This document shows, piece by piece, positions 34,501 through 47,425 of a stretch of DNA of 64,000 nt. The first letter of the stretch is position 1; each line of letters begins with the position of its first letter. The notes beneath the pieces are model-generated. The model was not told the origin of the DNA and made no database searches. It was given only the letters and a program-made list of their open reading frames with translations. The stretch spans positions 1,426,001 through 1,490,000 of the forward strand of contig NC_091281.1 of assembly GCF_042100115.1 (NCBI RefSeq). The letters are read 5' to 3'. Source of the DNA: Alternaria dauci. Its lineage: Eukaryota > Ascomycota > Dothideomycetes > Pleosporales > Pleosporaceae. A program made the translations under genes and the position numbers.

Positions 34501-35372
34501 GCTCCTACTCATCCCAGCTGTGTGCCGCAGCCGTGAACTACGCGCCTTTCTTTCTCAGGCAGCGATCAGTCCTGCCGATGCGTTGAGAAACCAGAATCCC
34601 AACTCCAACGACTTTGTGACTCGTATCTACAACTCGGTCGCTGATGGCATGGAAGAATTCTTGGGCAATATACCTGTGCTCGATCAACTATCCGTCGCAG
34701 GTCAAAACCTCATATCCGCCGCTACCACTCAGCTCGCAAATACAAATGGCGCAACAGCCCAACCTGGCAATCTCTCTTCCTCCGGTGTTCTCGTCGCCGG
34801 CGAATCCAACAACGATGCAGAAGCAGAAGCTGAACTCCTTGCCTTTGAAAACAAAGAGCTCGAGCCCTTTGTGAAACCAATCTGCGATATCTTCCTGGAA
34901 GTCTTCGAGCTAAACCGCGAGAACAACTGGCTGCGAGGTCGCGCCGTGGTCGTAGTCCTCCACCAACTCCTTGGCGGCACCATCGAACGCAAAGTCCGCG
35001 AGTCCTTTGACAACCTGCTGTCTGAAAATAACATCGTCAAGTACATTGATACGTTGAAGGACAGCATGTGGCCCAACGGCAGGATGAAAGCAGGCGTTGA
35101 GCGGACCAGCAAAGACAAAGAGGGAAGTAGGAAGGCGGCGAGCGAGGTTCTTAGTACACTCGTGCCTGAGTTGGCAAGCAGTGTGGTGGGGAGGCAGAAC
35201 GCGCAGTTGGCGGCAAAGAAGATTGAGGGGACCATTAATAATACAAGGCTGAAGTAAGTTTACAAGTGATTTCAGTGTTTAGGGTAGAGCTAACGAGATG
35301 TAGTACGCATATTGCTTTTACGCTGCTGGATGAGATGATTCAGGTTTTGTTTCCGGATGCTGGTACGAGGTA
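31560..35372 (+). CDS. mdm1: Mdm1/SNX13-type sorting nexin (PXA-RGS-PX-nexin C) with N-terminal membrane anchor
   Basis: Membrane-anchored sorting nexin of 1239 residues from exons 31560-32423, 32468-35253 and 35303-35372. Two hydrophobic segments lie within the first 60 residues (VVFAAIAIFIAWGYL and FIAGALATLALLAWL). Next come a PXA domain (about 110-330), an RGS-like domain (about 420-570, LSCFMEFMDQADLMRLVQFW), a long Ser/Asp-rich linker, a PX domain (about 869-985, RRYSEFHELNKRLRAKFP) and a nexin C-terminal domain (about 1086-1235). In yeast, Mdm1 tethers the endoplasmic reticulum to the vacuole and lipid droplets; the same architecture suggests the same role. The last 22-residue exon restores a conserved end, IAFTLLDEMIQVLFP. 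Confidence 0.93.
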
Positions 35373-36020
35373 ATGTTCAACGGTATGCATGAGATGGTAT
35401 TGCATAGCTGGCGTTCTGCGTAGGCGCCACGGTGGAGTATTGGATCTATTGGTATCATGCTTGTTTCATGTCTCAAATCCACTTTTACATGTTCTGTTCT
35501 GGTTCTAGTCTTCTTGTGGTAACTACGGTCACTCGCTCTTTCCTCTCTTTGCTTTCAATACGTCATAGTGGCGGCCTCTCCAAGTACGGATACCTTAGGC
35601 ATGAAGACAGACACAAAGGATGATACGATGTTGCCCAAAGCAGTTCTGTTTATCATGCGTAGAGTGTCTGCCTAGATATGCTGCGAGGCTGAAGAGATGG
35701 AATCCTGTGATTGGCACCTGTACGCGCCCGCGAGGCTGAAAAGCTGGAACGCCACAATTGGCCGATGATTGCGCACACATGCAGACGCCGTATGCACGCA
35801 TGTTTGTTCTCCATCGTACGGTGCGCGTTGTTCCACTGCCGATAAAAGGAAGCCGATACCTCACCTTCACCTCTCATCACAGCAAGGAGGGTCTTCGACT
35901 ACCGTCAACACAAACGCTAACAAGTTGCTCTTTCCTAGCAAGATTCGCCAACAACACAATCTTTGTAGCGACACACTGTTTCGCAAATTGCACTCAAGAT
36001 AACACTCGAACAGACTCAAT
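35373..36020. other. Promoter region of the RNA helicase gene
   Basis: A 648-nt spacer between two plus-strand genes. Short minus-strand frames are present without motifs. Direct repeats GCGAGGCTGAA occur near 35681 and 35729 (GAGGCTGAAGAGATGGAA and GAGGCTGAAAAGCTGGAA). The function is unknown. Confidence 0.5.
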
Positions 36021-39000
36021 ATGTCTGGACGCGGCGGTGGACGAGGTGGACGAGGCTGGCGAGGAGGAAGAGGCTTTGATCGCGGTCGCGGCCGCGGTCG
36101 TGGCGGAAACTCATACGGCAATCGCGATGGCAAACCACAGTATGAGTCGAGACCCGCTAGAGCCAAAGAGACGGACGAGCAGAGAGACGCCAGAAAGTCA
36201 TACAGCTCTTGGAAGCGCCGTCTTGGTGAGGCTGAGACTGATCCGACAAATATGCGGCGCCTTTGGTAAGCTTTTCATTGTCCAAACTACTTATGAGACA
36301 CACACTGACTGTTCCCATTAACACTTTAGGGAAGGTGCATTGAGCATACTCGAAACTGGAGATAGAGACTGGTGCCAGCAACTCCCGCAAGATCTCAATG
36401 ATGACTCCAACGACGAGAGTGCTCGTCGCCACATTCTCGCCATTCTACGCACAGCCGTCGTTGGCTCGGACTACCGCACCTTCCTTGATAATGCCCGCAA
36501 CTTTCTCCTCACGCTTACACACCCCGCACTCCTGCGCTGTCTCGCCGTCGACACACATGTCGGATCCATTTACAACCTCTTCGGTGGGGTCGGGGGGCGT
36601 ACGGCAGTACAGTATCTTCAGCGAGTTTCCAAAGCTCTTTTAGCTGCTCGAACAGCTACGTCTTCCGCAGCGTCTACAGAGGATCATCAAACAACGCTTC
36701 TGGCAATGGCGTTGGCGCTATTTGAGCTGTTGAAGCGGGAGCGAAGAGCACGTTTCAATGACGATGTCATCCCGCTGGTCGACTCAATTCAGACTGCAAG
36801 CGATGCTTGCAAGGGCTCTCCAGATATTTCTGCACGGATTACCAACCGCCTCAACGACATTCGAGCCCTGGTAGCACGTGCGCAAGGACTGCTTGCCGAT
36901 GATGTAGGTGATGATGACACCGGCGACCACGACGACGGGAGTGGCCAGAAGTCCTCCTATCCAAGAGACTTGGTAGTTCCTTCGGGCCGCTTCGATAACG
37001 ACAAAAAGGACATTGGCGACCTGGTACTCTTTCCAACTCGTGATGAAATCATGACTGATGAGAAAGAATTTCTGCCATACACGGATCCAGATCAACCGCA
37101 TTTCCTGGAAGACCCAGTACAACGCCACATCGACACTTACTTTCGGCTGATGCGCCACGACATCTTTGGTGAGCTGAAAGGTTCTTTGGCTGGTATCATG
37201 CATGCAGTGTCCCAAGATCCCAGCGCGCTGTCCTATGCCAATCTTGGAGACATGCGCGCCAATCAGTATACCAACGCTCGCGTCTCCTACGTCACGCTCA
37301 ACAAGCGAAAGGGCCTGCAGGCACAGATCGAATTCTTGCAACCTGCGATCATTCGAAAGAAGAATCCAGACCAAAAGGTGAAGTGGTGGGAGGAGTCCCG
37401 GCGATTCGATGATGGGTCGCTCCTGTCGTTCATCTGGATCGAAGACAACGTCGTTCAACACATCTTCCTCACTGTCTCAGACAAGACCACTGATCCCAAG
37501 AAGGAATATAGTCTCACAAACCACAACCAGGTAGCTTACGTCACAACGAGCTTGGTAACTCAAGACCGAGCAACAGTTAAGATGCTCATGCATGCAAACA
37601 TCGGAGTGGCCCGCGGCCTCTTGCTGGAGTTCCCAAAGGTCATGCCGGCGACATTCGCACCAACTCTGGAGCGCCTACAGGCTATGCAGCGGCTGAATCA
37701 TCTGCCCTTCCGGCAGTGGATTGTTCCAGAAAAGAACAGTGATCCTTCAGGGGCACGTGGGATCCAGAAGATCCCTCCACCTCTTTACGCGCGCACTGCT
37801 GGCTTCAGGTTTCCAGCTACAACGCTCATGAAGGACAAGAACGACGAGCCGTTTTCAATCGAACCAACCGCATCATGCGACGACGAGGCGTTACTTGACA
37901 AGCTTGAGACCAAGACGCAGCTTGATCGTGGACAGTGTCGCGCACTAGTCGCTGCGTTGACCCGCGAATTTGCGTTCATTCAAGGACCTCCAGGAACAGG
38001 AAAGAGCCACTTGGGTCTCCAGATCATGAAAATACTGCTGGATATCAAGAAGAAGAAGAAAAAGAAGGACCTTGGGCCTATACTCATCGTATGTTATACG
38101 AACCATGCCTTGGACCAGTTTCTGGAACATCTGCTGGACATCGGCGTCAACAAGCTCATCCGTGTCGGAGGCATGAGTAAGTCAAAGAAGCTTTCCAACC
38201 ACAACCTTCGCACCCTGGGCGACATGGAGACCAAGACTAAATCTGAGAAGTACATGGCAGCTTTGAGGTACAAGAGTTTGGATGAGACTGAGAAGGAGGC
38301 GGGAAAGACCTTTGCAGGTCTTCACGGCTTATCAAAACGTGCGCAGTGGCACAATCTCAAAGGTCATATCCACGAGGAATACCCGAAAATTTACAACCAG
38401 TTCCGTCGCTTCGATGACGAAGGCTTCCAAACAGCTGGCCGCCACCCATTCGATGTATGGATTGCAGATAGTGAGACGCATCATCGTCCAGCACTATCAG
38501 CGGAAGTCTTGCGACAAGTCGTACAAAAAGCGACCGTAAACGTATTCTCCCTATCAATGCAGGAGAGGAGCGCGCTGATCGCTCATTGGATTTCTGAGGC
38601 TCAAAACAACAAGGTCAGCGAGCTTTTTGAAATTGTCAACGACGCTGCCAAGACTCAGCTCGAGCTGAGTAACATCCACGAAGAGCTCAACCGTCGAATG
38701 CTAGAGAATGCAGATGTCATTGGTGTTACGACCTCTGGTCTAGCGAAGCGTATCTCGGTCCTCCAGCAGGTGAAGTGTAAGGTCATCATCTGTGAGGAAG
38801 CGGGAGAGGTCATGGAGAGCCATATGATTTCTGCGCTACTTCCTGATGTTGAGCACCTGATCCAGATTGGTGATCACGAGCAGCTCCGACCTTCAGTCAG
38901 CAATTTCCGCGACCTATCGCTCGAAAGCGATCGAGGAAAGCTTCATGCACTCGACAGGAGTCAGTTCGAACGCCTCTCGATCGGTGAGCCTGGGCGGCCT

Positions 39001-42000
39001 CTTATGCCCGTTGCTCAGCTCAATGTGCAACGCCGCATGCGCCCGCAAATATCATCGCTGATTCGCGAGACCATATATGACAAACTCAAGGATCATGCAT
39101 CTACCACCGAGCTGCCTGACGTTGTCGGATTGCGCCATAACGTCTTCTGGCTTGATCACACCAACCTCGAAAACGACAAGGATAGCGATGTACACAATAC
39201 CAAGTCCAAGTCCAATATGTGGGAAGTCAAGATGGTGCATGCACTAGTACGACACGTCGTTCGACAAGGTGTTTACAAACCGGATGATATCGCGGTACTG
39301 ACACCATATACCGGTCAGCTCCAGAAACTAAGAGCCGCTATGCGCAGCGATTTTGAGATTTGTCTCAGCGATCGCGATCGAGAAGCGCTCGAGAGGGATG
39401 GCTTTGCAGTGGACAGCGACAGCAGTCCGGAGGTTGCGACACCCGATCATGAGAGTCATCAAGGCAAGCCGTTGGAGAAGAAGCAGCTGTCGGAGCTATT
39501 GAGAATTGCTACGGTGGACAACTTCCAAGGTGAAGAGGCCAAGATTATCATCGTCTCCCTTGTTCGAAGCAATGAGAGGCAGAACGTCGGGTTTCTGAAG
39601 ACAACAAACCGTATCAATGTCTTGTTGAGTCGCGCTCAGCATGGCATGTATCTCATCGGCAACGCAGACACCTACTCTAGCGTCGAAATGTGGCAGAGGG
39701 TCATTGGTATGCTACGTGCCACCAATTCGGTGGGCAAGGCCCTGGCTTTGTCCTGCCCTCGACATCCCCATACGGACGCTGAAGTTCAGCAACCTGAAGA
39801 CTTCCATAGGCTGAGTCCTGAAGGTGGCTGCAGAGAGGCATGCGCCGATCGTCTCGGTTGTGGTCATCAATGTGGAGCCCGATGCCATTCGAAAGCGATG
39901 CATGAGGTCTTCCTGTGCGAGCAACCATGCCAGCGCCGACATCAACCTTGTGGTCACGCCTGCCAGAAAACCACATGCGGAGAGTCTTGTGGAATTTGCA
40001 TGGTCTCACTCGACAACGTACAGCTTCCATGCGGTCATGTCAAGCATGGTGTCGCCTGCCACCTTACCAGAAACATGTCTAGCATATCATGCGACGTCAA
40101 GGTCTCGAAGTCCGTACCTGGCTGCAAACACGATGTAATCGTAAAATGCTCAGTGGATGTATCCAGGAAAGGATTCAAGTGCCCCACTCCGTGCAGTACA
40201 GTTCTGTCTTGTGGTCATCCATGTCCTGGAACGTGCGGTCGGTGCAACACCAAGGATATGACCAACCAACCAGTTGTCGAGCACGCTACTTGCACGAAGA
40301 CATGTGGAAGAAAGCATGGAACTTGCAATCACGATTGCGGTCGCCTATGCCATGACGGTACAGACTGCGGTCTGTGTCAAGCGCAATGTGAAGTAAGTGA
40401 CATCTGTCTATCCCCAGAGTACATTCTGACTCCATCCAGGTACGTTGCAAGCACACTAGATGTCCACAGAGGTGTCATGAGCCGTGCGCACCGTGCATTG
40501 AGCCATGTGTTTGGTCATGTGAGCACCAAGGCGACTGCAAGATGCCTTGCTCGGCCCCGTGCAGTCGCTTGCCATGCGACGAGCGCTGTACCAAGCTTCT
40601 TGTATGCGGTCACCAATGTCCGAGTATCTGCGGCGAAGCATGCCCTAAGGATTACTGTCAAGAGTGTGGCATGAAATCTGAAGAGCAGCCAGACATGATT
40701 ATGATGGTGCCGTACGCTGACGTTGACTTGAACGAATCACCTATAGTCGTTCTTAGTTGCGGGCATTTCTTCACGACTGAAACACTGGATGGGCTTGTCG
40801 GCCTCAAAGATGTGTACAGTGTCGACGCAACCACGGGTCTCTTTACCGGACTGATTGAGAACGCCGAGCTTTCAGCGTCAATCCCACAATGCCCGAACTG
40901 TCGAGAGCCTATCAAGCAATACGTTACTCAGCGCTACAATCGTCTCATCAATCGGGCTGTCATTGACGAGATGTCCAAACGCTTCATTGTGAACGGTCAA
41001 CAGGAACTGCAGCAACTACAAGGCCAGCTTGAAGATGTCCGAAAAAAGCTTGAAGCGTCGCGAAAGGGTGTTGTTCCGGCTGAAATCGTCCAATTACGTG
41101 GCCAGGCGGCCCATGAGTTTACCATGCAGTCCATCAACGACGAGATCAGGAACCGTTCTGGAGACACTATCAAGTTGTTAAATGCAGTCAAAGCATTCCA
41201 ACGTCGGATGGACAATCGACATCAGCCGACCTTCAAGTTGCACCAAGCAACTCTTCATAGCATATCACGAGACGACTCATTAGATGCCAAACTCGCAAAG
41301 TTGACGATCGATTCTTCGGAGACGTCTGCCAAGCGCGACCGCGACCAACGTATCACTCTCGGGGGTAGACTGCTCGAGATCAAGGTTCGCTGCTTGGCGC
41401 TTGAAGACAACTTTGAGGTCATGCGTGCCGTGGGCCAGAAGAATCTTCACAGCGAATTGCCTCTTAAATTTTCCGGGGGTTCGCCGCTTGTGAAGGCGCA
41501 TCAGTTTCTCAAAGACACCGAAAAGCTCATCGGTGACAGCACACATGAGAGCCTGCCTAAACTTGCAGTTGAGGCAACACTACACTACGCCCAAGTTGCC
41601 CATGCCTTTAGTGGTGTCCAGGCTGGCAACAAAGATGATAGTGCGAAAGCTATCGCGTACCGTAACACTGCAAAAGATCTGTTGGCGAAGGCAGACAAGC
41701 TCTGCGAGCATCCCTTCGGCGGTCGAGATGATTTGCGTCGAGCCATCGCCGCAGCGTCAAAGATGCTGAACAGTGAGTTCTATCAGGCAGTATCGAAGGA
41801 GGAGCTGGAGTCCATCAAACAGGCTATGGTCAGCGGGCGCGGCGGTATCGCAACTCACTCTGGACACTGGTACAAATGTGTCAACGGACATCCGGTAAGT
41901 TACTGCTCTTCACGCTCACAAAGTATATTCTAACGCAACGCAGTTCGCGATCGGAGAGTGTGGCATGCCTATGGAGGTGGCGCGTTGCCCCGAGTGTGGT

Positions 42001-42069
42001 GAGCGTGTTGGTGGTCGGAGCCATACCGCTGTGGCGGGAGTAACGCGCGCAATGGAGATGGAGATCTGA
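36021..42069 (+). CDS. ZNFX1/Hrr1-type SF1 RNA helicase with NFX1 zinc fingers and RZ-type finger
   Basis: Large helicase of 1962 residues from exons 36021-36265, 36330-40392, 40440-41894 and 41944-42069. The N-terminus is an RGG region (SGRGGGRGGRGWRGGRG). The UPF1-like helicase core has Walker A GPPGTGKSH (about residue 633), motif Ia TNHALDQFLE, Walker B IICEEAGEV, QIGDHEQLRPS, QRRMRPQI, TVDNFQGEEAKIIIVSL and NVLLSRAQHGMYLIGN. NFX1-type Cys/His fingers follow (about 1223-1520: CGHQCGARCH, CGHPCPGTCG). The C-terminal RZ finger is HWYKCVNGHPFAIGECGMP then CPECG. Fission yeast Hrr1 in the RNA-directed RNA polymerase complex and animal ZNFX1 share this plan, so a role in small-RNA silencing or RNA surveillance is likely but inferred. 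Confidence 0.95.
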
Positions 42070-43764
42070 GAGTGAATCATTCGGCGCTTTTGTGAATCGC
42101 GTCAGCCTCGATCGTGGAGCTTTCTGTGTAGACGGGTTCCGTAGATCTCAATCGCGCTCGTCCAAGCTCTTTGGCAATGTCGTTTGATGGGATGTAGTTA
42201 CTATACTACCCCAATGGACCAGCTTGCTGTAGATTGTACTTCCATCTTGTGGTTCTCTCGTAAATGGCTGCATCGTCGTCGCAGCACATGTCAGGTTCGC
42301 CAGAAGGGTGTATGATGTTATCTTGATTGTGTACGTAATAATGTGAGATAGCAAGGCCCGCTCCTTGATCCGCCAGACCGCCGACAATGTCTCTTCTCGT
42401 CGTCTTCCCGGCCATTTGCCGTTGTTCGATGGTGCAATCACCCAAAAGAATTTGTGCCGTTATGAACGAGATTTCGCATGCTGGGCAACGCGATGGCCAA
42501 GTTCGCGATGTCTTGATGGAGGAACAGCAAAAAGCGCTTAATGTTTTTCCACGAGTGTGTAAAGTCGCTTGTCAGTCTCCTGGTAGAGGCTATTGCATCG
42601 CGATGATCATCAGGTTCTGCTTTAAGGAACAGGTGATTGTATAGCTTTATTGTCAATTCGCTAGGTTCATCTAGGTCACTGCTGTACCGTGGTTCTCGGC
42701 GTGGTACCGTGGTTGCTTGATATTTTTCCATCTGGGCAACACTGCCGAATTGCCGGGGTAATTGCGATGTGCAATGTCGCTTGTCGGTATTCAGGTCGCC
42801 AATCATCTACCATGGAATATCGCGACGGAGTTATTGACCTTGAGGAGCATTACCTCTAGCCGCTGAGTCTGGAGGAGCAGTACGATACAAGGCACTCACG
42901 CGCTGCATCACCACAAGCGTACCTATGACGCAGCTCAAGCTACTTACGCAACAGAACGAGGCTGCAAAGTATAACATATGCAACTCCATCTGTCCCTGCA
43001 TCACTCGAGTTGAGGCCATGTGGGCTGCCGTGGAGACGGCTCGCAGAACCCCCTGTCTTGTTTAAAAAGTGGAAATTTGACTGCCGCTAGCGACATCGCT
43101 AACCATTCTGATTGGCCTGCTAAAGGAGCTTCTCTGCGCTTCAAGGAGATGAGGCCCATGGCTCTGAGCGCCGCCATCCGCCATCGCACGGCAATGAAGA
43201 TATCGCGCATCACGATGGCCGACGGTGTTGAGTGTTTGAAGAGGTGGAGTGGGCAGCAAACGGGTAGAAGAACGAACAGTCAAACGTCGCGCATCTAAAC
43301 GCCCACCCAACCAGAAACATGACAGCATAAAGGAGCAAAGTCCATTGACGAATCACTCTCGCTTGCGCGCCGATTCCAATTCCAATAGCCATTTGTTCGC
43401 CCGCAGCCTTGTCACAAGATTGGTGTTGCAATCTTATTTTTCCACCTTCCGTTAGCCGCTACCGGTACTCCACCCCCTCAGAGGGCCTGAGGCGAGCAAA
43501 CCATCGTGAGTTCCTGAGTCGAACCCCCGGTTTCAAATACAGCCGGGGATCCTCCCTTCTCATCTCTCCTCGCCGCATCGCTCTCCAAACCTCTACGCTC
43601 CTTGCTATTTTGCGACCCAGTGTTTGCTGTTTGCTGCCCGTCATCGTCAGCATTCTCCACATTCTTTAATCATCGTCGGTCCGTTGTTTCCAACGCCACA
43701 CGTCACACACGGGTCCATCACGCTCATTGTAATTACGATTTTCAACACGAAACAACCGTTCAAG
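42070..43764. other. Gene-poor region holding repeat copy 2
   Basis: About 1.7 kb between two plus-strand genes. It contains the second copy of the 149-bp dispersed repeat (42551-42698), with GTACCGTGGTT repeated twice within and just after its end. Other frames lack motifs. The right end should be the promoter and 5' leader of the Ser-rich protein gene. Confidence 0.55.
42551..42698 (+). repeat. Dispersed repeat, copy 2 (148 bp)
   Basis: Aligns along its whole length with 668-816. The shared end CTGTACCGTGGTTCTCG is at 42682-42698, and GTACCGTGGTT occurs again at about 42704. The differences include several transitions. No coding potential. Confidence 0.6.
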
Positions 43765-44450
43765 ATGAAGGCAAACACCATGATCATGGCGCTGGGTGCG
43801 CTTGCCATGGGCGCGAGGGCTCAGGATGCAGTTGCGTAAGACATCTCCACAACCCACATCCCCCAGATGCCTGATCTCACCCGCAACGCGACTGCCACGC
43901 GGCTTACCCGCGACAATCATGTCTACATCCTTGCTAACATGCTGGTAAACGTAGGCCCGAAGTTCAACAATCCGTCCTCATGGTTCTCGCTCAGGCGATC
44001 CCATCGGACAGCGTCGCATACGCGCTCGCATCATCCTCTGCGTTCGCCGCTGAGATGGCATCGTCGCTCTCCGCTGGCAACACACCAACCTGGTACCAAG
44101 CGCTCCCCACGGACGTCCAGAGCCTCTTGCCTCAAATCTACCCTGCTCCCGTTCAGACTACACCGACACCTACGCCCACGCCATCTTCCAGTGCGTACGT
44201 CGCGAAGAGCAGCAGCAGTGTTGTAGAGAGCTCTAGCGTCCAACTCACCCCCTACCCAACGGCAATGAACAGCACCGTGGTCAAGCCTACTATGAGCGCT
44301 ACGGGAGGTGCCAGCATCAGTGTAACACTGGCTCCCAGTGGCACTGCTTCTTCCACTCCGGATAGCCCCGAGTTCGAAGGCGCGGCTTCCAAGCTCTCTA
44401 TCGGCGCTGGGCTCGGTGCTGCGCTGGTTCTTGGTATGCTCGCTTTGTAG
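43765..44450 (+). CDS. Small secreted GPI-anchored Ser/Thr-rich protein
   Basis: Predicted cell-wall protein of 188 residues from exons 43765-43835 and 43955-44450. The signal peptide is MKANTMIMALGALAMGARA. A conserved-looking helical head (PEVQQSVLMVLAQAIPSDSVAYALA, then LPTDVQSLLPQIYP) is followed by a Thr/Pro repeat (TTPTPTPTP), a Ser-rich stalk and a hydrophobic GPI tail (GAGLGAALVLGMLAL). The intron runs from GTAAGA to AACGTAG; it restores an uninterrupted frame and removes the stops in other readings. Such proteins are common in fungal walls; the specific role is unknown. Confidence 0.8.
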
Positions 44451-45809
44451 ACGTCCACTTGTCTACTTGGTCCTGCATTCTAGGTTCGTGATATCAGGCT
44501 GCACTAAGATGTCATGAGTTCATCTGAAGTCATGCGTCTTGCTGCAGCCTGTCGCTCGTCTTCACTTTAACGTTTCTTTACGACGCGATGCTGTTATTCT
44601 TCTTGGGCAACGATTCGCACTATACCTTTTTGACTTTTTTTGGATTTGATGAGGGGAGGAAAAACCGAATGGGCGGATTGATGGATCTTCATGTGATAAC
44701 TCTGACTGTAATGCTTATGCATCCCGGGTTGCTGGTTTGTTTGTTCGAGCGAGCGAGCGAGTTCGGGGATGGTGCTGGTAGATGGTTGTAAATAGCTTTA
44801 ATATTTAATCAGTCGATGCAGTAAGGGACGGGGCTTATGGCCGAGAATGAATGTGATGAAGTGATGCCTGAAACACCGTACTTAAGTAACGTTCTCCCAG
44901 GTCCGTGGGGAGGCGTAAGCAACACGCGTCCTCCTCGTGTTGAGCTGAACCTAGACCCATGTCGGACCCCTTCCACTGACCCACAACAGGACTGCGTTGA
45001 GTGAATCGACGTCAACACGCTCCGAAAATAGAAACACCTCCTCGGAAGACAAAGATGTGTTCTGGACTCTGTAATGCTCATTGGACCATGAATGGATGTT
45101 GAGAATGCTGCGTTTGGCAAAACGGAGTCTCGAAATGTACGATTCTTGTTGGAGCCCACTGTCTTTGATCAATCGTATGAAGAACATATGGCCTATTGTT
45201 CAAGTACTTACATCCGACCCCCCGGGCGCAAAAAGGGATTATTGCGTTACATCTTTTGCCTTATATTTCTAGTGGGATGCGGATGAAACAGCATGATTGA
45301 TATCATGTACAGCGTAAGCAAGGTAAAGTGTTCGTATAATATTACCCAGTAAGAACTGTAAGAAGGTAGGAGAGAAACAATACAGCGCCGGAGAAATCAA
45401 TCGAGACAATTGCACTCTAGTGCAAATCGCATTATCTACATATCTACATGTCTACATATATAATCTCATTACCATTAAATAGCCCCCAAAAGGGCAGAAA
45501 ACAGGTCATAATCGTAAAGTTCCTCCGTCCCGCAACCATTTCCCAGGTCGCAAACCCCTCCTGGAACCGTGATCATGACGCTCATCGAAGGCGTGTAGTA
45601 GGTATCATCATCTAAAGCGCGTGCGAAAACAAAACCTGCTGCCGTGATATCATCTCAATGATAGAACAGAAAAAAAAATAGTCGTCCCCCAGATATTTAC
45701 GAGCATGTCGCAACATGCAAAGATTCCTCTCCAGCTCAGTATTCATCCGAAGACTGAGCCTTTTGGTCATGATCTAGTGAACAAAAAGAAATTCGTGATC
45801 GGGTTGACC
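44451..45809. other. Intergenic between convergent genes
   Basis: About 1.36 kb with no convincing gene. It includes a GAGC microsatellite at about 44747-44761 and a short AT-rich tandem repeat of TCTACATA/G at about 45435-45459. Frames up to 116 codons lack motifs. Confidence 0.55.
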
Positions 45810-47425
45810 TTAGAAGTACGTATCGGCAACGTCACGTCCACCGCGAATGGCCCATTCGACAATTTCCATGCCGCTGAGTCCACTGGCGTAGTACGTCTTC
45901 TTCTGGCCCTGAAGCTTATTAAGCTTATTGTACGCGCCGCTGGAGAGCGCGTCGCCTTCGAAATGCGGGAAGTAATCCCACTTTTTGAAGGCCTTGACGT
46001 CGTCCTCGCAGAAGGGCTGGGGTGGCACCGTGGCGTTGCGTGGGTCCTTGTTGATTAGAGATAGGCTCTCGACGAGCAGATCCCGTGCAGCGTCCTCGGT
46101 TTGAAACTCGTAGGGGCCCCAGGACCAGGCTACGGAGACGTTGGACTCACGGCTCAGGTGGAGAACGGCTACTGGCTCGCCGTCGTTTGGCGGCGGGACC
46201 GTATCGTTGGAGCTTTCCGCAATGTAAGAGACGCCGAAGGGGAGCTCCAGCTCTACAGCGGAAGAGTAGTACTGGTGGGTCGTGATGTTGGCGAAAGTGT
46301 CATGTTCCTGTTCTGTCAAATCTACGCCAACGCGCTCCAAGTTCTCCATGCTTGGCGGGAATGCGAAGATGACCGAGGAGCATTCCTGCTTCTCCCAGGT
46401 GACATAGCTGCCGTTGGGTGCAGGGGTAGTGTATGTCACGATAGGGTGGTCGCCAGACCGGTCAACGCAACGGACCTCGGACGAGGTGTGGATGGGCGTC
46501 TTGCACAGCTGGTTCTTGGCGTACTCGACAAACATCTTGTGAAAATCCATGTAGTAGACACTGTGTAGGCCGACAAATGCCGTGAGGATATCCGGGGCGA
46601 AGTACTGCAGGATGTACAGCTAATCACACGTTAGCGTCCTGCATGTGCAATCCCTGCAAGAATTTCAGAGGATGACGTACCGCTGGAACGATGTTGATGT
46701 CGCCGTAACCGTAAAGCGCGACGGGGTTGACAAGGAGAATTGGCAGCGCTGTGAAGTTGTTCTGGCGGAACCATTCTGCGCCCGATACGGTGAATTCGTC
46801 TGGTACACCATTCTGTTCCTGCATTAGCCTGCCGCACTTTGTGCAACGGCGCACTGCAACGGGTGTCGTACCTTGTAGTTCACAACACTAATCGGTCGAA
46901 AGCGCTGATTCCACAGCTGAATGTACCTCGGAATTTCCGCGGATACCTGCGCAGTGAACTGCGGGGTTAGGGTGGGGTTGATGGAGATGTCGCCGGTGGT
47001 GTAGTTGTAGCGGTACATTTCGCGCGCACCGGCAAGCGCAAAGGGCTCGATGGAGACATTGGTCTGGTTGAGGATGCTGATGGTGTCTGTGTATGTCGCG
47101 TTTGAGAAGAAGGCGGCGCCGAGTGGGTGGAAAACTCCTCTGGAAGGGTGGTCAGCCGCGTCTAGTGCGCATGGAGGCGGATGCTGTGTAACGCTTACTC
47201 GTCGTTGTACCAAGCCTGGCATTTACCACCAACCTCTGCTTGACGGTCAAACATGACTGCCTTGATGCCTTTCTCCTCCAAACGACCGGCAGCAGCCAGG
47301 CCGGCGGGACCTGCGCCGATGATGCATACTGGGTGCTCTTCACAATTGCATCGACGACCTTGAGGAAGGGCCGATGCTGTGCGCAATGAAAGGGCAAGCA
47401 ATGGTAGTACTAGCGTCGACCACAT
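45810..47425 (-). CDS. Secreted FAD-dependent (amine-oxidase-like) oxidoreductase
   Basis: Flavoprotein of 478 residues from exons 47425-47199, 47139-46872, 46812-46681 and 46619-45810. The signal peptide is MWSTLVLPLLALSLRTASA. An FAD-binding Rossmann fold follows: VCIIGAGPAGLAAAGRLEEKG, then MFDRQAEVGGKC. The C-terminal segment YYASGLSGMEIVEWAIRGGRDVA matches the second flavin-contact region of amine oxidase-type enzymes. Many N-glycosylation sites (NAT, NQT, NVS, NYT, NFT, NGS, NIT, NDT) fit secretion. All four exons join in frame. The substrate is unknown; a role in secondary metabolism or extracellular redox chemistry is possible. Confidence 0.88.

Noticed and set aside
43470..43560. GGTTCGACTC on the minus strand, resembling a tRNA B box
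   Set aside because: No matching A box or seven-base acceptor stem at the right distance; it lies in the leader region of the Ser-rich protein gene.
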